In this document: positions 48,920 to 60,900 of the stretch, piece after piece
Position numbering within the stretch: the first letter of the stretch is position 1
How the letters are laid out: the number at the start of each line of letters is the position of its first letter
Origin: Oasisia sp. SBJ-2009
Taxonomy: Eukaryota; Annelida; Polychaeta; Sabellida; Siboglinidae
Assembly: GCA_964017155.1 (NCBI GenBank)
Contig: OZ024861.1
Location: forward strand, 744,001 to 808,000
Length of the DNA: 64,000 bases
Direction of reading: 5' to 3'
Notes under the pieces: generated by a model
The model's database searches: none
The model's input: only the letters and a program-made list of their open reading frames with translations
What the model was told of the DNA's origin: nothing
Translations under genes and position numbers: made by a program

Positions 48920-51900
48920 CTGAAAGCACACGAGTGACTACAAACCACCACTGTTTTCAATATCTCTCTTCTAATAACAGAATTGCAATACTACTAAAAT
49001 TCAATAGAAACATATTTATATTCTTTCACTAAGTTGACATTCAACAAGACTGCAGCTGCGCACTGTGCAAAGACCAAGAAATCCAAACGTTTGTATTTAT
49101 ATAACTATGTCTTACCTGCTTAAAGGTATCAACATCTGTACATTCTCATTAGCAAAATGTCTGCCATGTACTTACAATACGGAAATGACTGCAACATATA
49201 TCTAGCTAAAATAGCTATAACTGAGCTACTTATGTGGTTATGTATGCAGGATTCAATCAGCGATTCTCATAATGTTTTGCTGGATTGGTTGGAGTGTCAC
49301 ATGACAGGTGTGTGGTTGTAGTGTCACATGACAGGTGTGTGATTGTAGTGTCACACGACAGGTGTGTGATTGTAGTGTCACACGACAGGTGTATGATTGT
49401 AGTGTCACATTACAGGTGTGTGATTGTAGCGTCACACGACAGGTGTGTGATTGTAGTGTCACATTACAGGTGTGTGATTGTAGTGTCACACGACAGGTGT
49501 GTGATTGTAGTGTCACATGACATGTGTGTGATTGTAGTGTCACATTACAGGTGTGTGATTGTAGTGTCACATGACAGGTGTGTGATTGTAGTGTCACACG
49601 ACAGGTGTGTGATTGTAGTGTCACATTACAGGTGTGTGGTTGTAGTGTCACACAACAGGTGTGTGGTTGTAGTGTCACATGACAGGTGTGTGATTGTAGT
49701 GTCACATGACAGGTGTGTGGTTGTTGTGTCACATGACATGTGTGTGATTGTAGTGTCACACGACAGGTGTGTGATTGTAGTGTCACACGACAGGTGTGTG
49801 GTTGTTGTGTCACATGATAGGTGTATGGTTGTTGTGTCACATGACAGGTGTATGGTTGTAGTGTCACATGACAGGTGTGTGGTTGTTGTGTCACATGACA
49901 GGTGTGTGGTTGTTGTGACACATGACAGGTGTTTGGTTGTAGTGTCACATGACAGGTGTGTGGTTTAGTGTCCCATGACAGGTGTGTAGTTCTAGTGTCA
50001 CATGACAGGTTTGGTGTTGTAGTGTCACATGACAGGTGTGTGGTTCTAGTGTCACATGACAGGTTTGTTGTTGTAGTGTCACATGACATGTGTGTGGTTC
50101 TAGTGTCACATGACAGGTTTGGTGTTGTAGTGTCACATGACAGGTGTATGGTTGTAGTGTCACATGACAGGTATGTGGTTGTAGTGTCACATGACAGGTG
50201 TGTGGTTGTAGTGTCACATGACAGGTGTGTGGTTGTAGTGTCACATGACAGGTGTGTGGTTGTAGTGTCACATGACAGGTGTGTGGTTGTAGTGTCACAT
50301 GTCAGGTGTGTAGTGTCCTACCTGGTGACTGCCTTGTGGAAGTCAGTGAGTTGTTTGTGTGTGGCTGTGACGGCGCCGCCGCTGTTCTCTGTCGGCAGAC
50401 CCTTCAACGTCACCTCCAGCCACTTACACACAGCCTGCAACAGACAGGACCTTTAACACACAGCCTGCAACACACAGGACCTTTAACACACAGCCTGCAA
50501 CACACAGGATCTTTAACACACAGCCTGCAACACACAGGACCTTTAACACACAGCATACAACACACAGGACCTTTAACACACAACCTACAACATACAGGAC
50601 CTTTAACACACAGCTTACAATACACATGACCTTTAACACACAACCTACAACACACAGGACCTTTAACACACAGTTTACAACACACAGGACCTCACATCCT
50701 CTCAATGGTTGTTCTTACGTTTGGGCAAAGGTTGTTCACGTGTGTCAGCCTCCCTAACTAACACACAACCGACAGTGGACAAGACATCACCAATATAGGA
50801 GGGAAGAAGGGTGACCAATGCAAGCGTGTATAAACAAGCTGCATTGACTGACACTGACACTGACACTGACACTGACACTGACCGGTCGATCTAGGAGCAG
50901 CAGGACATAGATGACGTCGGCGGAGTCAGTGAGGAGGTAGGACGGGAGGGAGAAGATGCAGGCATTGAGGAGGGCGGTCACTAGGAGCTGACCCTGCTCC
51001 CTCAACAACCCCTCCACCAGGGAGCGGCGCGTCTCAAAGTCATCCTTGTCCTACAACAACCAACAACAAGTGTGTTTTAGGCGGTTCTTGGGCGGTTCTT
51101 GGGCGGTTCTTAGGCATACATGTTAAGTTTTGGAAATGCCAATGTGGGAGATTTATACGTAAATCGGAGGGTCTCGGGGAAAACGGCATTTTATACGTAA
51201 ATCGGAGGGTCTTGGAAAATTGGGCTATTATACGTAAATTAGGTTTTTAACCATAAATGCAAATAATATAATACAAAAAGGAATAAATTGCACTGATTAA
51301 GATATTTACATAGATTTTTTGTTATATGAATTAACTTATTTTGGAGCAAAACCATTCTTGGAGCCATGAACAATAGATGTTTTATTATCACTAGTCATAA
51401 TACCACAAATATAATAAATTCCCTGCTAATCTCATTGGCATGTTTGTTGAACTTCTGATATGAATCATATGTTGCAAAAAAATCCCTTGGATGAAAAGCA
51501 GCAGCATCTACATGATATTTTATTACACAACTAATATAATCTTTACATGTAAAACTTGAATAGGGAATTCATTATTTATGAGCTGGACTGAGCCATGGTG
51601 ACATAGGCTCGACTGGAGCCATTTAAATAACTATGCTTTCTCAACTGTTGAGAATGTTTTTCATTTACATGTCAAATGTACTCAAATAGTAAAGAGCTTA
51701 GCAAAAGTACATATATTTACAAACGTGCACATGTAGTATAGATGTATGGATGGCCATTATTCCATTAGATCTAAACGGATTGCACTTTGTATTACAAGAC
51801 TGGAACGTACACAGCGGGCGATAATAGGGTATCAAAGCGGCTCGCGGTGATTCTACCAAGCTAATAAACAATGTCAGCGACAGGCAAAGTGTAGGCTTTG

Positions 51901-54900
51901 TACTTAGATATTTATTAGACAGTTTTTAATGTTCAGTCATCACAGTAAGACGGGATTTAAATAGTTCCAATTCAGGTCATTGTTCAAATCATTGTCTGCA
52001 CCGGCGAGCGCCCGGCGATGTCTGTGAGCATTAGCTCAGTCTCAGACTCGATTGCAATTAGTTAACTGGCACTACATTGTGAGGTGACACAGAAAAGCAC
52101 ACACGACAATACCCAGCCAGAAATAAACCAATTATCCGCACCCAGTTAGGTAACTTAGGTCAAATTTGTTTGTTTTTGGTGTTGGAGTCTCCCGCAATTT
52201 TTTTCACTTACATTTCAGTGAAATTGCGGGAGATTGGTTCTCCCGTGCGGGAGATCGGGAGATTTCCTGTAAATTGCGGGAGTCTCCCGCCGAATGCGGG
52301 AGACTTAACATGTCTGTTCTTAGGCGGTTCTTGGGTGGTTCTTAGGCGGTTCTTAGGCGGTTCTTAGGCGGTTCTTATGTAGTTTCCTCCAAACAGCCCA
52401 AACTTGGGAGTTCTCTAGAATTAGTAAGTTCATTACAGGTTACACATTTACCCCCTGTGTGGGATCTTTTACTTCCCCTGGCATAGACACCAGAGAGAAG
52501 GGACTAGCGATTTTTAGTGTCTCTTCCGAAAGACATAGGCAAATGTGGGGTGAACAAAATTGCCTAAGTTTCGAAACGGCGGCAGGTGGGATTGAACCAC
52601 CGTCCCCTCGATTCACAGTCCGGTGCTCTACCACACAACCACCGCTGTGGTGTGCGTACAATGTCACATTTCAATGCTACCGTGATGATAGTGTATATAT
52701 GTGGACATTATATTTTCAGACACCCTAAAATATACAAAAGTATTATTTTATTGTATTCAGTTTTTGGACATGTGATGTTATGTGCAGATCCTAGACTGGT
52801 GCAGCTACTGAAATAATAATAACAAGATTTTGTATTAATTGTCTTAAATGAACACAAAATGAAACTTGGGGGAGAATCAGCAAAAGATTTATTGCATATT
52901 GTCTGCATGCTATAACTAAGAAATAGTAATTACTGTAGAGGTCAAAAAGAAACGTAAAAACCTATTTAAAGAAAACAATTCTCCACATCTTTATCCCTTT
53001 CATGTTTTCAAATTATCTTTTCACTTTTTTCCTGGCACACAAATGCAGCTTTTGACAAATTTCCAAACATTCCTTTACGAACAAACACATGACTAACGTA
53101 TGCGAGGTAGACACAGTCCACTCACCTCCTTCACACTGGCTGTCTTGATGAGTTCAGACAGAAACTTGGTGACGGAGGCATTGGCTTCTCGGTGATCTAG
53201 ACTACAGGCTGCGATGGCACAGCACAGCACGGGCTTCATGACAGGGCTCTGCAGCAGCGCCACCGGTGTGCGTTGAGTGAACCTGTGGTATGTAGCCATG
53301 GCTGTTATTAATCGGATTAAAAACTGTACACATTTGTTGTGTTAATTATTTTCACCTGCACATTTAACCCATATGTATGTGTTTATTTTTCTTTCCATTA
53401 TTTGCGTCAACATTTTAAACTTGTCCTTATTTATGACCTACTTACATTAATATACACTGGCCATTACACAGCAGCTTGCCCGCCCACACAACAACAAACA
53501 AACGACAGGAATGAGCAATCTTACAGTAGTTCGATCCTTTAAAAAATCCTCCCTTAGTGGCGCCCTCTGGAGAAGTGAGTCACCCATAAATGCCGGAGAA
53601 AGGCCCTCTAGAAAGCACATCACCGGTTGGTAGATGAGAGGTCAAAGCGATACATAGCCAAATGACGTATGCGGACGTTGCTGCTTGGGAGGTGATGCTT
53701 TTGTACTGGCCCCAAACACACACATAACATTCTGCATAATACGACCACTGTACACATTTTTTGACAAATCAGTAGCATACATAACTGCTCCCCAGTCACA
53801 TTCAATATGACACGTTAACTGCAAATATTTGCAGCATACGTACATACTACACATAATATGTAACTAGTACTAACTACCCACCACAATCACATTCAATTTG
53901 TGACAGCATTCACACCCTGTGCTGACACAAGCATCAGAGCAGTGCAACAATGTAACTTAAAATGAAAACAATGTTTCGATTGATTTGAAGAAAAATAGAG
54001 AAAGAAAAATATTTATGTGATTTAGCTAGACATATTGATGATTGCATTACCTAAGACAGAGACGGAAGAAATCATCGACCGTGTCCGGGTGATTCTTGAG
54101 GCCGTTGTGCTCCTCCAACTGCTTGAAGGCGGGAACACAGAACGCCTACAACAACATTCCCTATTATCACTCACTGCCTTGAAGGCGGGAACACAGAACG
54201 CCTACAACAACATTCCCTATTATCACTCACTGCCTTGAAGGCGGGAACACAGAACGCCTGCAACAACATTCCCTATTATCACTCACTGCCTTGAAGGCGG
54301 GAACACAGAACGCCTACAACAACATCCCCTATTATCACTCACTGCCTTGAAGGCGGGAACATAGAACGCCTACAACATCCCCTATTATCACTCACCGCCT
54401 TGAAGGCGGGAACACAGTACGCCTGCAACAACATCCCCTATTATCACTCACTGCCTTGAAGGCGGGAACACAGAACGCCTGCAACAACATCCCCTATTAT
54501 CACTCACTGCCTTGAAGGCGGGAACACAGAACGCTTACAACATCCCCTATTATCACTCACTGCCTTGAAGGCGGGAACACAGAACGTGTTCAACATCACC
54601 CTGTTACTGTCTCAAGCTTTGGCTAGTTTGTTCATTCTCTGTCGCTCCAGTTCACTCAGTATGTAAGAATGAATACATGGTTAAAGACAGTGGTGGATAT
54701 TTGTGTACAAGTGCATGAATGGCAGTGTGGCTGAATGGTACCCAGGGAAGTTGAGATGATGTTTGATCGAATAGGTCTACTAGGGACTAAAGTATAAATA
54801 CAGCTCTTTGAGTTGTCCCAAGGATTGGATGTTGCACAATGCAGAAACTTACCTTTACCTATTTCAATGAAACAACATATTGAGTGACTCATATTGACTT

Positions 54901-57900
54901 TTGTGGGATCATCCGGCCATGTTACAGGCATTGAGCAAAGATTATACATACACAAATATCAACCACTCAACACTTGCGCAAGATGATTATAAATAGTAGA
55001 AAACACAAAAACTCCTCAGTAAATATGTGTAGTATGTAAGGTTTAAGGTTTATTCAGAACGTTGCATCTAGAACATTGCACTCAGACAACAATAAACACA
55101 CAATACAAACAGGCAAATTTGCCTACAACACTACAATCTACAAAGTTTATTACTATAACTTATTTGCATAATAGCATATATTTTACTAATAATTACCTAA
55201 TCAATTAGTCAAAACGTATTAGTTAGATTGTTTTTATTTACTGTGTTGTACTAAAATAAATGTCACTAAGGTCACTCCCATGAAAGTGACATTCATACGG
55301 GAGTCTCCAAGTTACAAGATCACAGGGATCTACGTTTATTATATCGTGACATGTTCTAATACTGTTAACAATTATCTTGACGTTATCACGCTCTACACAT
55401 GTATCACACGAACCACCACAACTCACTGACTGGGTCTGTCACAGTCCTGCACTGCAGACAGGTTAATCTTTCATATCTGTCACATCCTCACTTCTAAGCT
55501 ATCAAATCTGACATGTTTGGCATGAGGCTCACATATCTAGCTTTTATTTCACACTGCTATATGTAAATCTCACACATTTAATATTAAATATTACTAATAT
55601 AAACAAGCTTATTTCCATGCACCGTTTGATATATTCAATTTATATGCACATGTGATATCCCAGTATCTGTGAATCGACAAGGTCACTCTTATCAGTGCTG
55701 TGTAAACTGAAGTATCCTCAGTGATGATGTCACTGACTAGACAACACTGCCACCTGATGTTTTCTTGGGGAACTAGATCTCATATATTTCTGGCTGGAAC
55801 TTGCCAGTTCTGAATAATTATATCAGGTGGAAAACATCATAATATTATCAATTTACTTTTACTTACTGACAGTGATTAGTTTTGGATTTACAGAATATGT
55901 CAAAATATAATAAAAAGAAACTTGTGAACGTCACTGAAATGTTTTGTGATATCACAGAAGCACAATGTTGTCCACTTCCCCCCAGTGTCGAGATTATAAA
56001 TTTTGTATCATACAAATATTGATCAGCGACTACTTCCCTTGCCACTACTTCCCTTGCCACTACTTCCCTTGCCACTACTTCCCTTGCCACTACTTCCCTT
56101 GCCACTACTTCCCTTGCCACTACTTCCCTTGCCACTACTTCCCTTGCCACTACTTCCCTTGCCACTACTTCCCTTGCCACTACTTCCCTTGCCACTACTT
56201 CCCTTGCCACTACTTCCCTTGCCACTACTTCCCTTGCCACTACATCCCTTGCCACTACTTCCCTTGCCACTACTTCCCTTGCCACTACTTCCCTTGCCAC
56301 TACTTCCCTTGCCACTACTTCCCTTGCCACTACTTCCCTTGCCACTACTTCCCTTGCCACTACTTCCCTTGCCACTACTTCCCTTGCCACTACTTCCCTT
56401 GCCACTACTTCCCTTGCCACTACTTCCCTTGCCACTACTTCCCTTGCCACTACTTCCCTTGCCACTACATCCCTTGCCACTACTTCCCTTGCCACTACTT
56501 CCCTTGCCACTACTTCCCTTGCCACTACTTCCCTTGCCACTACTTCCCTTGCCACTACTTCCCTTGCCACTACTTCCCTTGCCACTACTTCCCTTGCCAC
56601 TACTTCCCTTGCCACTACTTCCCTTGCCACTACTTCCCTTGCCACTACTTCCCTTGCCACTACTTCCCTTGCCACTACTTCCCTTCCCACTACTTCTCTT
56701 CCCACTACTTCCCTTCCCACTACTTCTCTTCCCACTACTTCCCTTCCCACTACTTCCCTTCCCACTACTTCCCTTCCCACTACTTCCCTTCCCACTACTT
56801 CTCTTCCCACTTCTCTTCCCACTACTTCCCTTCCCACTACTTCCCTTCCCACTACTTCCCTTCCCACTACTTCTCTTCCCACTACTTCTCTTCCCACTAC
56901 TTCCCTTCCCACTACTTATCTTCCCACTACTTCCCTTCCCACTACTTCCCTTCCCACTACTTCCCTTCCCACTACTTCTCTTCCCACTTCTCTTCCCACT
57001 ACTTCCCTTCCCACTACTTCCCTTCCCACTACTTCCCTTCCCACTACTTCCCTTCCCACTACTTCCCTTCCCACTACTTCCCTTCCCACTACTTCCCTTC
57101 CCACTACTTCCCTTCCCACTACTTCCCTTCCCACTACTTTTCTTCCCACTACTTCCCTTCCCACTACTTCCCTTCCCACTACTTTTCTTCCCACTACTTC
57201 CCTTCCCACTACTTCTCTTCCCACTTCTCTTCCCACTACTTCTCTTCCCACTACTTCCCTTCCCACTACTTCCCTTCCCACTACTTCCCTTCCCACTACT
57301 TCCCTTCCCACTACTTCCCTTGCCACTACTTCCCTTCCCACTACTTCCCTTCCCACTACTTCCCTTCCCACTACTTCTCTTCCCACTACTTCTCTTCCCA
57401 CTACTTCCCTTCCCACTACTTCTCTTCCCACTACTTCCCTTCCCACTACTTCCCTTCCCACTACTTCCCTTCCCACTACTTCTCTTCCCACTTCCCTTCC
57501 CACTACTTCCCTTCCCACTACTTCCCTTCCCACTACTTCCCTTCCCACTACTTCTCTTCCCACTTCTCTTCCCACTACTTCTCTTCCCACTACTTCCCTT
57601 CCCACTACTTCCCTTCCCACTACTTCCCTTCCCACTACTTCTCTTCCCACTACTTCCCTTCCCACTACTTCCCTTTCCACTACTTCCCTTCCCACTACTT
57701 CCCTTCCCACTACTTCCCTTCCCACTACTTCCCTTCCCACTACTTCTCTTCCCACTACTTCCCTTCCCACTACTTCCCTTCCCACTACTTCCCTTCCCAC
57801 TACTTCCCTTCCCACTACTTCCCTTCCCATTACTTCCCTTCCCACTACTTCCCTTCCCACTACTTCCCTTCCCACTACTTCCCTTCCCACTACTTCCCTT

Positions 57901-60900
57901 CCCACTACTTCCCTTCCCACTACTTCTCTTCCCACTTCTCTTCCCACTACTTCCCTTCCCACTACTTCCCTTCCCACTACTTCCCTTCCCACTACTTCCC
58001 TTCCCACTACTTCCCTTCCCACTACTTCTCTTCCCACTACTTCCCTTCCCACTACTTCCCTTCCCACTACTTCCCTTCCCACTACTTCCCTTCCCACTAC
58101 TTTTCTTCCCACTACTTCCCTTCCCACTACTTCCCTTCCCACTACTTTTCTTCCCACTACTTCCCTTCCCACTACTTCCCTTCCCACTACTTCCCTTTTC
58201 TTGCAGAATATTGTTTAACTTCTCTCAGATTATTCGCAAACCATTTGTTCGTTTACGGGGACAACTAATCGTGTCCTGATTCGTGTTTCCTCGTCTTGAC
58301 AGCGCAATCAGACGTTTAATCAAACACGAAAACACATGGGATAATATTTTCATCAAACGTCAGGCTGGGTGTGTCCGCCATATGACGCTAACAACGCATC
58401 CGTGTCTCCCATTGTTCACACTTCAGGGCTGTGTGGTTCTGTGAAGGATGTCCGTGGGGAAAACATCAATATGAGCCCCCCGTGGCACGCCTGCTGATGG
58501 ATGACGTCAGGATGTGGACACCGTTCACAATGGCGCCATTCACAAATTCTTTTCCATCAGACTTGTCATTTCGTAGCACATGACATTTTCTCCTGCGAGT
58601 TATGTTTGACATGTATGCTTATGGTCACTATAAATACCTGTGCAAAAGTGAAAAGATGCTGTGATGAATGGGAGCTCGTATGTGGGCTGAAATGGGCACA
58701 ACAACGACCCACCCCCGGAGACACGAGGGACACACAAGGGACACACAAGGGACACACCAGGGACACACAAGGGACACGCCAGGGACAAGGGGCAAACAAC
58801 TTAACAAACACAATTTTATTTGATAAACATTCTGAAACACGCTATTACTGTAAGTGTTGGTGTCTATTTTGTCTTTTTTGTGGCTTTGAAAAGAGAAGAA
58901 ATGTACACAGTGGAGCCTCTCAGTTAAGGTCACCCTTGGGACTGTGCAAGTGACCTGATTAATGAGGTGACCTTATTAAAAGGGTGACCTTATTAGCAAG
59001 ACTAATTTCCTATGCTGTTCTAATTTCCTACTCCTTTAGTAGTTCTGAGCGCTGCTTCTAATGACTACTTGGTGTGTTGACCGTTGACTGACCTGCAGCA
59101 TTCCCAGAAGGCCTTGCTCACAGGAAGCCTCACTTCCGTACTCATCGACAAGGATGCTGCCAAGGTACAGGAAGCAGGAGTGTTTGTGTGTCTGATAGAG
59201 AGTCACCATCTGAAAGAACGACAGACACTATATCTTACAGAGAGTCACCATCTGAAAGAACGACAGACACTATATCTTACAGAGAGTCACCATCTGAAAG
59301 TACGACAGACACTATATCTTACAAAGAGTCACCATCTGAAAGTACGACAGACACTATATCTTACAGAGAGTCACCATATGAAAGTACGACAGACACTATA
59401 TCTTACAGAGTCACCATCTGAAAGAACGACAGACACTATATCTTACAGAGAGTCACCATCTGAAAGAACGACAGACACTATATCTTACAGAGAGTCACCA
59501 TCTGAAAGAACGACAGACACTATATCTTACAGAGAGTCACCATCTGAAAGAACGACAGACACTATATCTTACAGAGAGTCACCATCTGAAAGAACGACAG
59601 ACACTATATCTTACAGAGAGTCACCATCTGAAAGTACGACAGACACTATATCTTACAGAGAGTCACCATCTGAAAGTACGACAGACACTATATCTTACAG
59701 AGAGTCACCATCTGAAAGTACGACAGACACTATATCTTACAGAGAGTCACCATCTGAAAGAACGACAGACACTATATCTTACAGAGAGTCACCATCTGAA
59801 AGAACGACAGACACTATATCTTACAGAGAGTCACCATCTGAAAGAACGACAGACACTATATCTTACAGAGAGTCACCATCTGAAAGAACGACAGACACTA
59901 TATCTTACAGAGAGTCACCATCTGAAAGAACGACAGACACTATATCTTACAGAGAGTCACCATCTGAAAGAACGACAGACACTATATCTTACAGAGAGTC
60001 ACCATCTGAAAGAACGACAGACACTATATCTTACGGAGAGTCACCATCTGAAAGAACGACAGAAACTATATCTTACAGAGAGTCACCATCTGAAAGTACG
60101 ACAGACACTATATCTTCTACAACACGTTATATATTCTACAACACACACTCCAATACAAAAACACCTCAAACAAGTCGACTACAAACAGATCACACTTGTG
60201 ATGATTTATGTTGTTTGTTCCAAGCTTAATGAAGTAACTTAACAGGCAGTGGTCGGCAGTGAACAGAAACGTAATATTAAATGAAACAAATAAAACCCAG
60301 GAACTTTGAAATTGTCGTCACTTATGGAAATGAACACTACATCAGTGTTACATCCACATATGTACCTGCATGACTAGATCAGTGTCACATCCACCTACCT
60401 GCATGACTAGATCAGTGTCACATCCACCTACCTGCATGACTAGAGGAGTGAGGAGAGTGACTGATCCCTTGCCGACACACCGCACAGCAAATCTTATGCA
60501 GCGACAACATCGCTCGATGATGCGAACGTCCGACTGGTAGCGGTCACATGTCCGAGAGAGAATCGGCCAAACCTGAAGACATCCACCAGGTGGACACATG
60601 AATACATCCACCAGGTGGACACATGAAGACATCCACCAGGTGGACACATGAAGACATCCACCAGGTGGACACATGAAGACATCCACCAGGTGGACACATG
60701 AAGACATCCACCAGGTGGACACATGAAGACATCCACCAGGTGGACACATGAAGACATCCACCAGGTGGACACATGAAGACATCCACCAGGTGGACATATG
60801 AAGACATCCACCAGGTGGACACATGAAGACATCCACCAGGTGGACACATGAAGACATCACCAGGTGGACACATGAAGACATCCACCAGGTGGACACATGA

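Noticed and set aside
52586..52660. Functional tRNA-His gene
   Set aside because: The A and B boxes and acceptor pairing are recognisable, but the anticodon stem has mismatches and the sequence continues into a SINE-like body.
55863..58279. Very long open frames (350-770 codons) over the 15-bp satellite on both strands
   Set aside because: Unit length is a multiple of three, all frames give the same short peptide repeat, frames are open on both strands, and TNPO3 exons on either side show this is an intron.
59084..60229. 381-codon plus-strand frame ([14 protein letters not shown] repeats)
   Set aside because: Antisense of the TNPO3 exon and its 42-bp array; 42 is divisible by three.
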